Shown piece by piece: positions 54,467-62,375 of a stretch of DNA of 62,375 bases; the first letter of the stretch is position 1, and each line of letters starts with the position of its first letter. The notes below the pieces were generated by a model, which ran no database searches, was not told where the DNA came from, and worked only from the letters and a program-made list of their open reading frames with translations. A program made the translations under genes and the position numbers. The stretch is from Auxenochlorella pyrenoidosa (taxonomy: Eukaryota > Chlorophyta > Trebouxiophyceae > Chlorellales > Chlorellaceae): assembly GCA_001430745.1 (NCBI GenBank), contig KQ482032.1:154552-216926 (forward strand), read 5' to 3'.

Positions 54467-57338
54467 ATGCGCAGTTGTGCTATTGTGCACAGGCTGGAGG
54501 CAGCAAGCTTGTTGCAGACCACACAGACCGCAGTGGTGGGCAGCATGCTCGACATGATGGCCCCATTCCAAACCTTGAAGGCAGGGTCCCTCGGTCCAAG
54601 GCTTCAGTGGCAGCTCAGAATGCCTCCCACCAAGCATGCAGTAGCCGCTGGCTACATAGCCCCGCACCCCTCGCTCAGGTGCGCAGCTGGGCGGGTATGT
54701 CGGCCGCACAGGCTCCTGGAGGCGCTGCGACCCAGCACCAGGGTTGGGTTTGCTCAAGTAGGCCAGCACCACCAGCCGTCGGTTGTCGCCCGAGCCAACC
54801 CCAGATGCACGGCAAGCGCCATTCGCCGCTGCATCACAGTGTTTCCTGCTCTCATCCCTCCTGGCCCACCTGCATAACCCCCCTTCTCGCACTCGCCCTG
54901 CATTCCAAGAGATTCCAGCAGGCAGCTGCAGGCCTCCCTCTACGGCAGCAAAGGGTGATGTGCTCAGTGCCCCTCCGTCTCCCAGGTGCATTCCCATTTC
55001 AAAGGAGTTCCCAGCCTGGCCCCCGCACAGGCGCGACTCGCTGGACGTGGTGGGCTTCCTGCAGCAGCGGGAGCAGTACACGGAGGCCTACCTGGACAGT
55101 CTGAAGCCCATCCACCAGCCGCCGCGCAAGTGGTTTGAGCTGCTGGCCTGGTGGTGGCTGCTGGCGGGTGCGCTGGGTGCCCTCGTCTGTGCGCCATGCA
55201 TGAATGCAGTGCTTTCCACGATAACGTGCTGGATGCCGACTGCTGGCTGTTGAAGAAGAGAAGCAGCTGCGTGGAAACCAGCCAGGCGCGGCAATGCGCG
55301 TAGCCCAGACAGCGGAGCCTGGCAGGGTGTGATGGCCGGGCCTCACATTTTGGTCGCTCGTGTCTCACAACCACCAGTGCGCTCTCTGGTCGGCCTCCTG
55401 ACCGGCACGGCGGGGCGCTTCCGCGGCGGCGAGCGCCAGCTGGCGCGCCGCGCCCAGATGCTCAGCTGCGACGGCCAGGGGACTGCGCTGTCGGGTGAGT
55501 GCAGACAGATTAGGCATGACGAGGATTGCGCGCTTGCTGGGACCACACTACCAACAATCTCTCGCCCGTATGAGTGCTGCCGGCATGCAGCTGTGCTAGG
55601 CCCGGTTTGACAGTCAAGTAGCCACAACTCTGACAGTTTTCCGTCCCCTGATGGGCAGCCGTGCTGGTGGGCCATGCCCGCTGCTTGGTGCTCAACAGGC
55701 AGGACAACGGCTGGCTGCACACCCTCGCCATGGAGGCACGTGTGGGGTGGTGGGGTGGTGGGGCCGGCGCGAGAAGTGGCCACACCTGCTTCGCACGCAG
55801 AACAGATCCTGCAGCATCAGTGCTGACTGCGGCAAGTGCAGTGCCAGCGCTCTCAATGCAGCTTGTGTCCAACTTCTTTGTTGCCTTGTCTCCCGCCTCG
55901 TTCCCCTCCCGGCGGTCCGCCACCCTGCAGGTCGACTGCATGCGCTGCCAGCACGCGGGTGGGTGGACCTTGCGCCTCAGTCAGTGGTCGAGCAGTACTG
56001 GTCGGTCATCTACACGCCAGCCACGCTGGTTGGGGCCCAGCCGGCCGATCGAAGCAGGACAACATGGCTGCATGCCCCCTGGTGAACAAGTGCACACGTG
56101 CTGCCTGTCCTCTCCCGCTGCAGCCTGGACTGAGCTGGAGACGCCCTCCCTTGGCTGGAGGCTGTTCGACATCGCCCTCACCCTCAACCTGATGTCCCAG
56201 GCAAAGCCCTGCAGCACAGCCTGCACTGTTGGCGGCCAGCCCTGCTGTGGCGCTGCAGGGTCGCACAGTGGTCCTGCAACGACAGGCCAGCGCCTCCCTG
56301 CCAGCGCCCCCTGCGGATCTCCATACTGGAGGACAGGCATTTACCCACCTGCTGCCTGCACCCTGTGCAGTGCTGCCTGGTGTACCTGCTGGCGCCGTCG
56401 GTCATTCACTCCTACCAGGCACGGTGGGATCAGGAGGGCTGTAGAGGACCACGGCAGCCGCGCCCTGCACGGTCCTGCCCTGGGGGCCGGGATGTGCGGC
56501 GGGCAGAGCCAGAAAACAGTCTTGGGCACACGTGTGTGCAGGAATCCGGGTGCACGCAGGATGTGCTGCCCAAATGTGCGGCAGAGCGGAAGGCCAGGCT
56601 TTTCAGGTGGTCAAGCGCATGCTGCCGCGCCCCTGCAGGTATACCGTGCAGAGGAGGACATCTGGTGGTGAGGGGCAGGGCCGCCAGGTGGCATGCCTGC
56701 TCGTCCGACATGCACTGCGTCGCCTTCCAGCCAGCCTGGTTGTGCAGGGGCTCGTGCATTTGCTGTGACGCCCCTGCCTTGCCTCCGCCGCACCTGCCTG
56801 TTCCCTTCTGTCCTTCTCCCCCTCTCGAGGCCAACAACCACCCCGAGCCACCCCCCTGCTGCCTTTGCAGGCTGTCCGCTGTCCTGACCATGCTGGATGA
56901 GCCGGGCCGCCTGCCGCGCTGGGAGCGCCGCACCGCGCCCGCGGCTGCTCGCGCCTACTACGGGCTAGGCCCAGAGGCCACCGTCAAGTGAGGGACCCAG
57001 ATGCCAATCCGCTCCAGTCGACATGACAGACAAAAAGTTGCACGCGCAGTTCTTTGCCTGCGGCTGTGAGCAGCGCGAGGCATGGTCGTGCTGGGCAAGC
57101 ACAGCCACCCGCAGCGCGTGGGCAGCCTGCTGAGTCGTTCCCAACGAGCCGCTGTTGACGATGCCCAGCCTAGGCCACGCAGCTGGTCGCCGCCCACTTG
57201 TATCGCCTCCCCCGTAGGGACATGCTGCGCCGCATGCGTGCCGACGAGGTGTGCATCTGCGACATCAACTGGCGCCTGGCGGGGCTTGCGCCCGGCACAC
57301 CCACAGACGCCGTGGCAATCAGGCAGTTCCGGGCCTGA
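54467..57338 (+). CDS. Alternative-oxidase (AOX) family protein, divergent, probably missing iron ligands
   Basis: A proposed ATG at 54467 opens a basic, presequence-like exon (MRSCAIVHRLEAASLLQTTQ). Conserved blocks then follow AOX order: QYTEAYLDSLKPIHQPPRKW (55080), LLTGTAGRFRGGERQLARRA (55400), LNRQDNGWLHTLAMEA (55690), TPSLGWRLFDIALTLNLMSQ (56145), CLVYLLAPSVIHSYQA (56375), VYRAEEDIW joined in phase 2 to LSAVLTMLDEPGRLPRWERR (56640/56870), and YYGLGPEATVK joined to DMLRRMRADEVCICDINW (57220); stop at 57338. AOX, a di-iron ubiquinol oxidase, normally has LE, NERMH, LEEEA and RADEAxH. Here the last ExxH reads EVCI, and the second block reads about RRLH instead of NERMH if my splice join is right. 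I cannot place the first Glu. The exon around 55931-56000 is not fully resolved. Homology is fairly sure; enzyme activity is doubtful. Confidence 0.68.
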
Positions 57339-58046
57339 GCCGGTGGCAGGCAGCAGGGTTGCGGCGCAGCCTGCACATGGTGCCGCCCACCTGCCTGGAG
57401 TGTGTGTGCAATTGTGTCGCTGCTGGTGCAGCGAAGCAGTCTCGGGTGCCTTGCAATGCCGTGGGCCACCCGCAGGTGAGATGCAAGGCCGAGACTGGCA
57501 TCGCTGGCCAGCACTCTTTGCTCCACCGCTGCTCATGTCGCTCCCTGCCTGTGGAGAGTCCCTCTGTTGGGTCTTGTTCTTTGCACAGCACTTGCCCTGT
57601 CTTTCATACTGCACAGCTGTCCTGCTGTCAACATAAGCTGGAAGTCTTGAGGAATGCAGCACTGGCACTGTAAATTCAGATTAAAAGTGGTACGACAGGT
57701 ATGCATGCAGAAAGCTGCGAGGCCGATAAGGCTGCTGCCAGCTCCTCTCAAGTCGTGCCGGTGTCGGCGGCAGGGCTGCCCCAGCCTGCCTGGGTGCCTC
57801 TCGGAGGTGATTGTGCCATGGTGAGTAGGCCTCAGAAGGGTGGAGCACCTTTTGGGATGCAGGCATGCGTCAGCAAAAACGCGTGTGGGAAGGTGCCCTG
57901 CAGCCTTGGACAAAACTTGTGCCGCTTGTGCATGCAGGCACAGCGGGCACAGCGCTCTGCCGCCCTGCTGGCTGGCTGCGCACAGCGCTCTGCCGCCCTG
58001 CTGGCTGGCTGGCCGCTGATGCCAACTTGTCCTTTCCTCGCAAGGT
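57339..58046. other. Convergent intergenic region
   Basis: It lies downstream of the AOX-like gene. Apart from a possible continuation of the small membrane protein and a 33-bp tandem repeat, nothing is supported. Confidence 0.35.
57947..58012. repeat. 33-bp tandem duplication
   Basis: GCACAGCGCTCTGCCGCCCT... occurs at 57947 and again at 57980 with the same following bases. The period is a multiple of three. Confidence 0.85.
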
Positions 58047-58190
58047 GCAATCGACCTCATTCGTACATGGCAGGACATCTCGTAGCAGATGACGGTGGCG
58101 AAAAATGTAATGCTGATCAAGAGGGCATAGAGGGGCACTCGGTTGAAAATCGGGTTTTGTGAAACGGGAGCTGGCTGCAGCCAACGCAAC
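58047..58190 (-). CDS. Possible small single-span membrane protein (first exon only)
   Basis: From an ATG at 58190 the frame reads MLRWLQPAPVSQNPIFNRVP then LYALLISITFFATVICYEMS and CHVRMRSI. It has less GC-biased codons than spurious frames here, a good transmembrane helix and a basic flank, like small mitochondrial inner-membrane subunits. The frame stays open through the 33-bp repeat, but those residues look random, so a splice after about 58047 is likely; I cannot identify the next exon. It could be noise. Confidence 0.3.
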
Positions 58191-58474
58191 ATTCTGGCGT
58201 AAACAGGATAGGGAACGGGTAGCAAGGATTCAAGGGAGTTTGCAAGTACAAACTATGTGGAGGGGTCAGGGCAACTTCAAGGGGCGGCTCGCTGTGCCAC
58301 ACAACCAGAAAATGTGGCCAGAATATGAGGGTGTCCCACAGGCATGATCATGCAGTCAAGTCGGAGGAGGAGCATGGCTTGATCGTACATTAACGTGTGC
58401 TGGCACCATGTTACTCGCGCTTGCAGCCTGCAGGGGTTGTACAAAGGCAACCCTGCCCGCCGCGGCGCCGGGGC

Positions 58475-60911
58475 TCAGCAGGGCAGGAAGGCCACCGCTG
58501 CAGTCACGTCATCCATGTGCTGGCCGCAGTGCACGGCGGCCCAGCGTCGGCGCGCAAGGTGCACCAAGGCATGCGCGGCGGCTTCAGCAGACTTGCAGCT
58601 GCACGGGGCGGCGAGGAAAGGGCGCCGCAGGCGTCGTTGGGATCTGGAGAGCGTTTGATGGTTTGAAATGGAGAGAACGCGTCCGTCAGTGGCACAAGCA
58701 GCCCCCTCTGCTCACAGCACTGAGCACACTGCTCGTCAACGTGCCGGCTCCTCACCTCTGCGCGATGCTGACCGCCTCTTCGTTTCCCACCACGTCCCAC
58801 AGCCCGTCGCACGCCAGCACCAGCACGTGCCGCGCTGGCGGCTCCGGCTCCGCCGCGCTGCGGCCGTCGTTCCCGGGACCGCTGCTGGAGCTTGTATCGT
58901 CGGCATCACAGCTGCTGCCCACGGTGTCAAGCGGGCTGCTGTTGGGGCTGCCCCTGCTGCTGCTGGCGCTGCTGGTGCGGAAGCTGCTGGGCGGCGGCAG
59001 CCCGAGGGTGACCGCATCGGGGGCCCAAGTCAGCCCCAGTGGCACAGCCCCTACAGCGGCACCGGCAAGACATTTTGAACAAGGTGAGTGAACTGACAAG
59101 CAACTCCTAAGGGTGTGCCCTGCTGCTCCCTGCCCCTGCTGTTCCGGGCTCTGCAACCAACAGCCTGGCGAGCGCGAACCCTCCCCAGGCCGCAAGTGCA
59201 GTGCACAGCGGCCCTCCCCTCCGCACATGCATCGCCAAAGCCGCGGCTGAGCGACAGGGCGGTGTCGGTGCGGTGGGCGCGGTTGCCGGTGATGCGCGCC
59301 TGCGCCCCCGGGTGCTGCCGTAGCACCTCCCCACGCCCGCTGGCCTCGATACGCGCCTGCTCAAGGGGGCTGCAAAGGGGCAGGCAGAGGACAGCGGGTG
59401 GTCAAGGAGGGTGCATGAGCAGACAAGCCTGCTGTGCTTGAGGGCGCCCAGGCACTCGCAGAGCATCAGGCACCCCATCATGAAGTCATGGCGCCAACAA
59501 AGCAAGCCCGTGACGACACTTGACGAAGCAATCGAACATGCAGCCCTGCAGCGCGCGCCCACCTGCCGGGCTTGTGGTCCTGCGTGAGCGGGTGCACCAG
59601 CCAGCGGGGGCCCCGGGGGGAGGGCAGGCACAGGCCGATGGTGGCCCGGCAGTCGCCCGCCCAGGCGACGGTGAGGCTGCGGAGCAGGGGCAGTGCAGGA
59701 ACATTGACAGCAAACTCAGGCTGGACTCCTGGCTCAAGCGCAACTCCTCCCCTCAAGGCAGGGCAGACAGGCCTGCTCGCATCACAGTTCTCTGTAGCAT
59801 GCCGCGAGCACCTCGCACCATGCACTGCGGCCGGCAGGCAGCATGCCGCCAGCGTCCGATGCCCACCAACCTCCTGCAGTGCTCCCAAAACCGACCTGTC
59901 CTCCCGCAGCAGGCATGCCACCACCGCGGCGCCGCACTCCTTGAACGCCACGTCCCGCTCCATGCTGCCGCCCACTCGCTCGCAGGCCGCCACCAGTGCG
60001 CACTGCAAGGCGGAGGCTGCCCCGCCGCTGCTGCTCCCATTCAAACCCGCAGCCTCTGCCAGCGCTGCCGGCAGGGCCTGCGCCATCCAGTCCACGGCGG
60101 CCCGGCTGGCGTTCTCGCCGCGGCGGCCGTGACCGTCAGCCACGACGACGGCAACGGTGCCAGGGGCAGGCGCAGTGAGCGAGTGGGCGTCCTGGTTGGC
60201 TCCTTTCCAAAAGCCGTGACTGCGGCCCCCACGCGTCACCACAGCCACGTCTGCGCAGCACGAGGTGGGCAGGTGCGGGCCCAAGGCGGGTTGGAAATTC
60301 GTGGCAGGCACACTTGCATGTGTCGCGAGCAAGCACAGCATGTCGCTCAACGCTCCACGGACCCTCCCCTCACCCGCCACGCCCGGCAGCGTCAGCTGCG
60401 CCTGGCTGTCGAAGCCAGCGGGCCGCTGATGCGCCACCGCCTGCCACTCCTCCATCTCGGCATCCACCCTGGCGCACACAGCCTCGTCCTCAAGCCGGCC
60501 AGCAGCAGCACCCTGAAACGACGTCAGCACCGCTGCGTCCTCGAGCTGCTGCCGCTGCCGCTGCAGCTGCCCCGCCGTCTGCTTACTGTCGGCACCAGTG
60601 GCAGCGGCGCTGCTGCTGGAGGACAGCTGCTCAACAAGGTCCTCGAACCGCAGTTGGGTGCGGCTGAGCGACGCGGCTTGCGCCTCGGCATAGCTGGCCT
60701 GCTGCAATGCATCTGCGGGCACGAGCAGCGAGCTGCCTGCCGCTGCTCTGCAAGCATTCATGGCGGCAATGCTGCGCAGGCGTGCAGCCCTGATCGCAGG
60801 CTTGCTCTGCGACCTGAGCTGAATGGCAAGGAGGTCGGGCCGACGGTGGGCGGCGGCAGCACCGGCCACGGCGCTCCGAACAACACGCGACGCCCGAACA
60901 AGCTGCCGCAT
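58475..60911 (-). CDS. PP2C-type protein phosphatase
   Basis: The start (60911) opens a long N-terminal region without known domain: MRQLVRASRVVRSAVAGAAA (basic, possibly a targeting peptide), then LSRTQLRFEDLVEQLSSSSS and a Gln-rich stretch. The phosphatase domain begins near 60215: GFWKGANQDAHSLTAPA, VAVVVADGHGRRGENASRAA (metal-binding DGHG), ERDVAFKECGAAVVACLLRE, LLRSLTVAWAGDCRATIGLC, LVHPLTQDHKPG, SPLEQARIEASGRGEVLRQH (59370), DTALSLSRGFGDACAEG (59250), HVLVLACDGLWDVVGNEEAV (58810), and a final exon KSAEAAAHALVHLARRRWAA ending HMDDVTAAVAFLPC, stop at 58475. The metal aspartates (NQDAH, DGHG, CDGLWD, DDVT) are present, so it is probably an active Mg/Mn-dependent Ser/Thr phosphatase. A Ser/Pro-rich insert (about 59050-58880) interrupts the domain. 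Substrate unknown. Confidence 0.87.
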
Positions 60912-61582
60912 GTTATTAGCGCTACTGCAAGTGTTTTGGGATGAGTGAAGAGCTTGTCAGGCGCCGTGCGCGGGACTCGCCACCGTGTCGGGGAGCAAAG
61001 TTGCTCCTTTCTGCTGCAAGGCTTGCCTGTTGGACTCTCGCGTCGGTGCGAACATTGTGGGTGTGCTGCGAGGAAGGCTGCAAGCCGACAGGTGTGCCAT
61101 CTCTCCGTAAGGAGGCAAGATCGCGACACCTAATGGCGAGAGAAAGGAAAGGGATTCAGCAAGGTGTGTGGAGGCTATTGAAGGCTGGTACAGTGAGGGA
61201 GCAGGCGTGGCGGTGACAGTGAGTTGCTGCCGATGCTGTGCTGCGCTTGGCATGTGATGCGACGTTGGCCATGGTGTTGCTTTCCCTGGCTTGCCAACCC
61301 CTGCCACCTGCTGTGTGTTCAGACTGCACACTTGCATTGCTCGTTCTGTGATCGACATGCTGCTTGTCATTTCTGGCCCTGCATGTCCTCCTGCTCGCGG
61401 CGCTGGCCTGCGGCCAGATCAGGGGGCCCCAAGCAAGAGCAGGCCGCTCACGATTTGGTCGGCTGCGTCACCCATCCCACTGCATCCCGCCCGCCTGGAC
61501 CAAGCCAACTTTACAGGGGACAGGCCGGAATTCAGAGTCCAGGGCGTGAGAGCGGTGCCCCCGGGTTCGGCGCGCCGCGGCC
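60912..61582. other. Intergenic, no gene seen
   Basis: Upstream of the phosphatase and downstream of the last minus-strand gene. Only low-complexity open frames are present. Confidence 0.4.
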
Positions 61583-62375
61583 TCAGGCGGCCCCCGCCAG
61601 GTCGGCAAACACCCCCTTGGCCCGCTCCTCCAGCTCCTTGAGGTACTCGGCCTGCACACGCTGCGCGTACGACCCCGAGGGCAGGCCCAGCACCACGCCC
61701 TCCATGCGCCGCTGCAGCGCCTCCATGAAGGCGGGCTCGCTGCGAGGGGGGGTGGGGTGGGGGTGGGGAGGCCCTGATGGTGCTGAAAGTCGCTGCCTGA
61801 ACACAAGCCCCAGAGGGGCAGGGGCCAGCCGGCAGGTGGTGCAGTGGGTGGCGCCCAGGCCGCGACGAGTGCACCCCTGCCGTGCACCCGCGCCCTGCGG
61901 CGCGCGCACCTCACGTCGCCCTCGGCCGCGCGCTGCCGTATCAAGCGGCCCCACAGCGCCTCGTCCGCGGCCAGCAGCTCGTCAAGGAGCGCGTCGCTGC
62001 CGCCGCCGCTGCTGCTGCCCGCCTGCGGCTGGCCCAGCTGCACGCAGGCGTACACCTGCAGCACCTTTTGGAGCAGCGCCACCATGCCTGCAGGGCGGCG
62101 CGAGGCCAGACGGCACGGCATGGCGACCTGCCTGCCGGGCTGAGTCCTGCACGCACCAAGCACTGCAGCATGCCCGCCAATGCAGCGCCGGCTCGCCGTG
62201 CCACGACCAAGAGCCCAAGCAGACAGCGCCTGCCCACCGGCGGTGCTTTGCCAGCCGCCACGCTGTCCCGTGACACGCGCATCAGGCTTGCCGGTCAAGT
62301 CTGCCTCGCCGTCGCCCCAGCCGCACCCTCCTCTCCCGCCCGCCTTGCCTCCTGCCCTGCCCCGCGCCCCCCCCC
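61583..62375 (-). CDS. Unknown protein, C-terminal exons only (5' end beyond the window)
   Basis: Two exons look coding. The right one, behind a CCCTGCAG acceptor near 62093, reads MVALLQKVLQVYACVQLGQP, a Ser/Gly linker, then ALLDELLAADEALWGRLIRQ and RAAEGD. The left one reads SEPAFMEALQRRMEGVVLGL, PSGSYAQRVQAEYLKELEER and AKGVFADLAGAA, with the stop at 61583. Both are amphipathic helices. No domain is recognised and the N-terminal part lies outside the window. The intron between them holds a G-rich tract near 61745-61775. Confidence 0.5.

Noticed and set aside
58159..58347. Plus-strand frame with charged residues (KRELAAANATFWRKQDRERV)
   Set aside because: It has no ATG, is short, and overlaps the better minus-strand membrane-helix frame.

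Overview
The window looks like nuclear DNA of a unicellular green alga, most likely a trebouxiophyte close to Chlorella (lineage is an inference). It is very GC-rich. Nearly every gene is cut by many short GT-AG introns whose acceptors typically read CTGCAG, so no gene of any size is one open frame; I joined exons by hand from protein similarity and splice phase. Plant/algal products (plastid rubredoxin, a likely thylakoid-lumen protein, mTERF, alternative-oxidase family) fit this. A 332-base run of N shows a draft assembly.

Layout, left to right: VPS62-like protein (-, runs toward the left edge); amidohydrolase of the YtcJ type (-); EED-like WD40 protein (+); membrane-anchored rubredoxin (-); MFS transporter (+); archaeal-type asparagine-synthetase-like protein with a zinc ribbon (+); a leucine-rich-repeat receptor kinase (+); a small predicted thylakoid-lumen protein (+); secreted aldose 1-epimerase (-); TMX2-like ER thioredoxin protein (-); a truncated FHA gene (+); a coiled-coil protein (+); an intact FHA/coiled-coil/acidic protein (+); a FAD-dependent amine/amino-acid oxidase (-); mTERF protein (-); ARFRP1-type GTPase (+); a divergent alternative-oxidase homologue (+); a PP2C phosphatase (-); and an unknown gene cut by the right edge (-).

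The unusual part is 26.5-42 kb. First, an unrecognised 239-240 codon gene family is present in three copies (about 26.6, 31.4 and 36.4 kb, all minus). All three are intact and equal in length, and two of them share a sharply bounded, nearly identical 297-bp block that looks like gene conversion. Second, a segment of about 1.45 kb holding the 5' exons of TMX2, the shared divergent promoter and the 5' exons of the FHA gene occurs twice (34.4-35.9 and 40.5-42.0 kb). The left copy keeps TMX2 whole and truncates FHA; the right copy keeps FHA whole and truncates TMX2. That is what a tandem duplication inside a divergent gene pair leaves. The two copies are now 4.7 kb apart, and the DNA between them carries the third family copy and the coiled-coil gene.

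Other points of note are an alternative-oxidase homologue that appears to have lost metal ligands, an ARFRP1 whose switch-II glutamine is alanine, a 77-bp duplication of a splice acceptor that would change the frame of the FHA protein C-terminus, and a CAG tract sitting where a splice acceptor should be. The genes do not form one pathway; the order is ordinary for an algal chromosome apart from the duplicated block.
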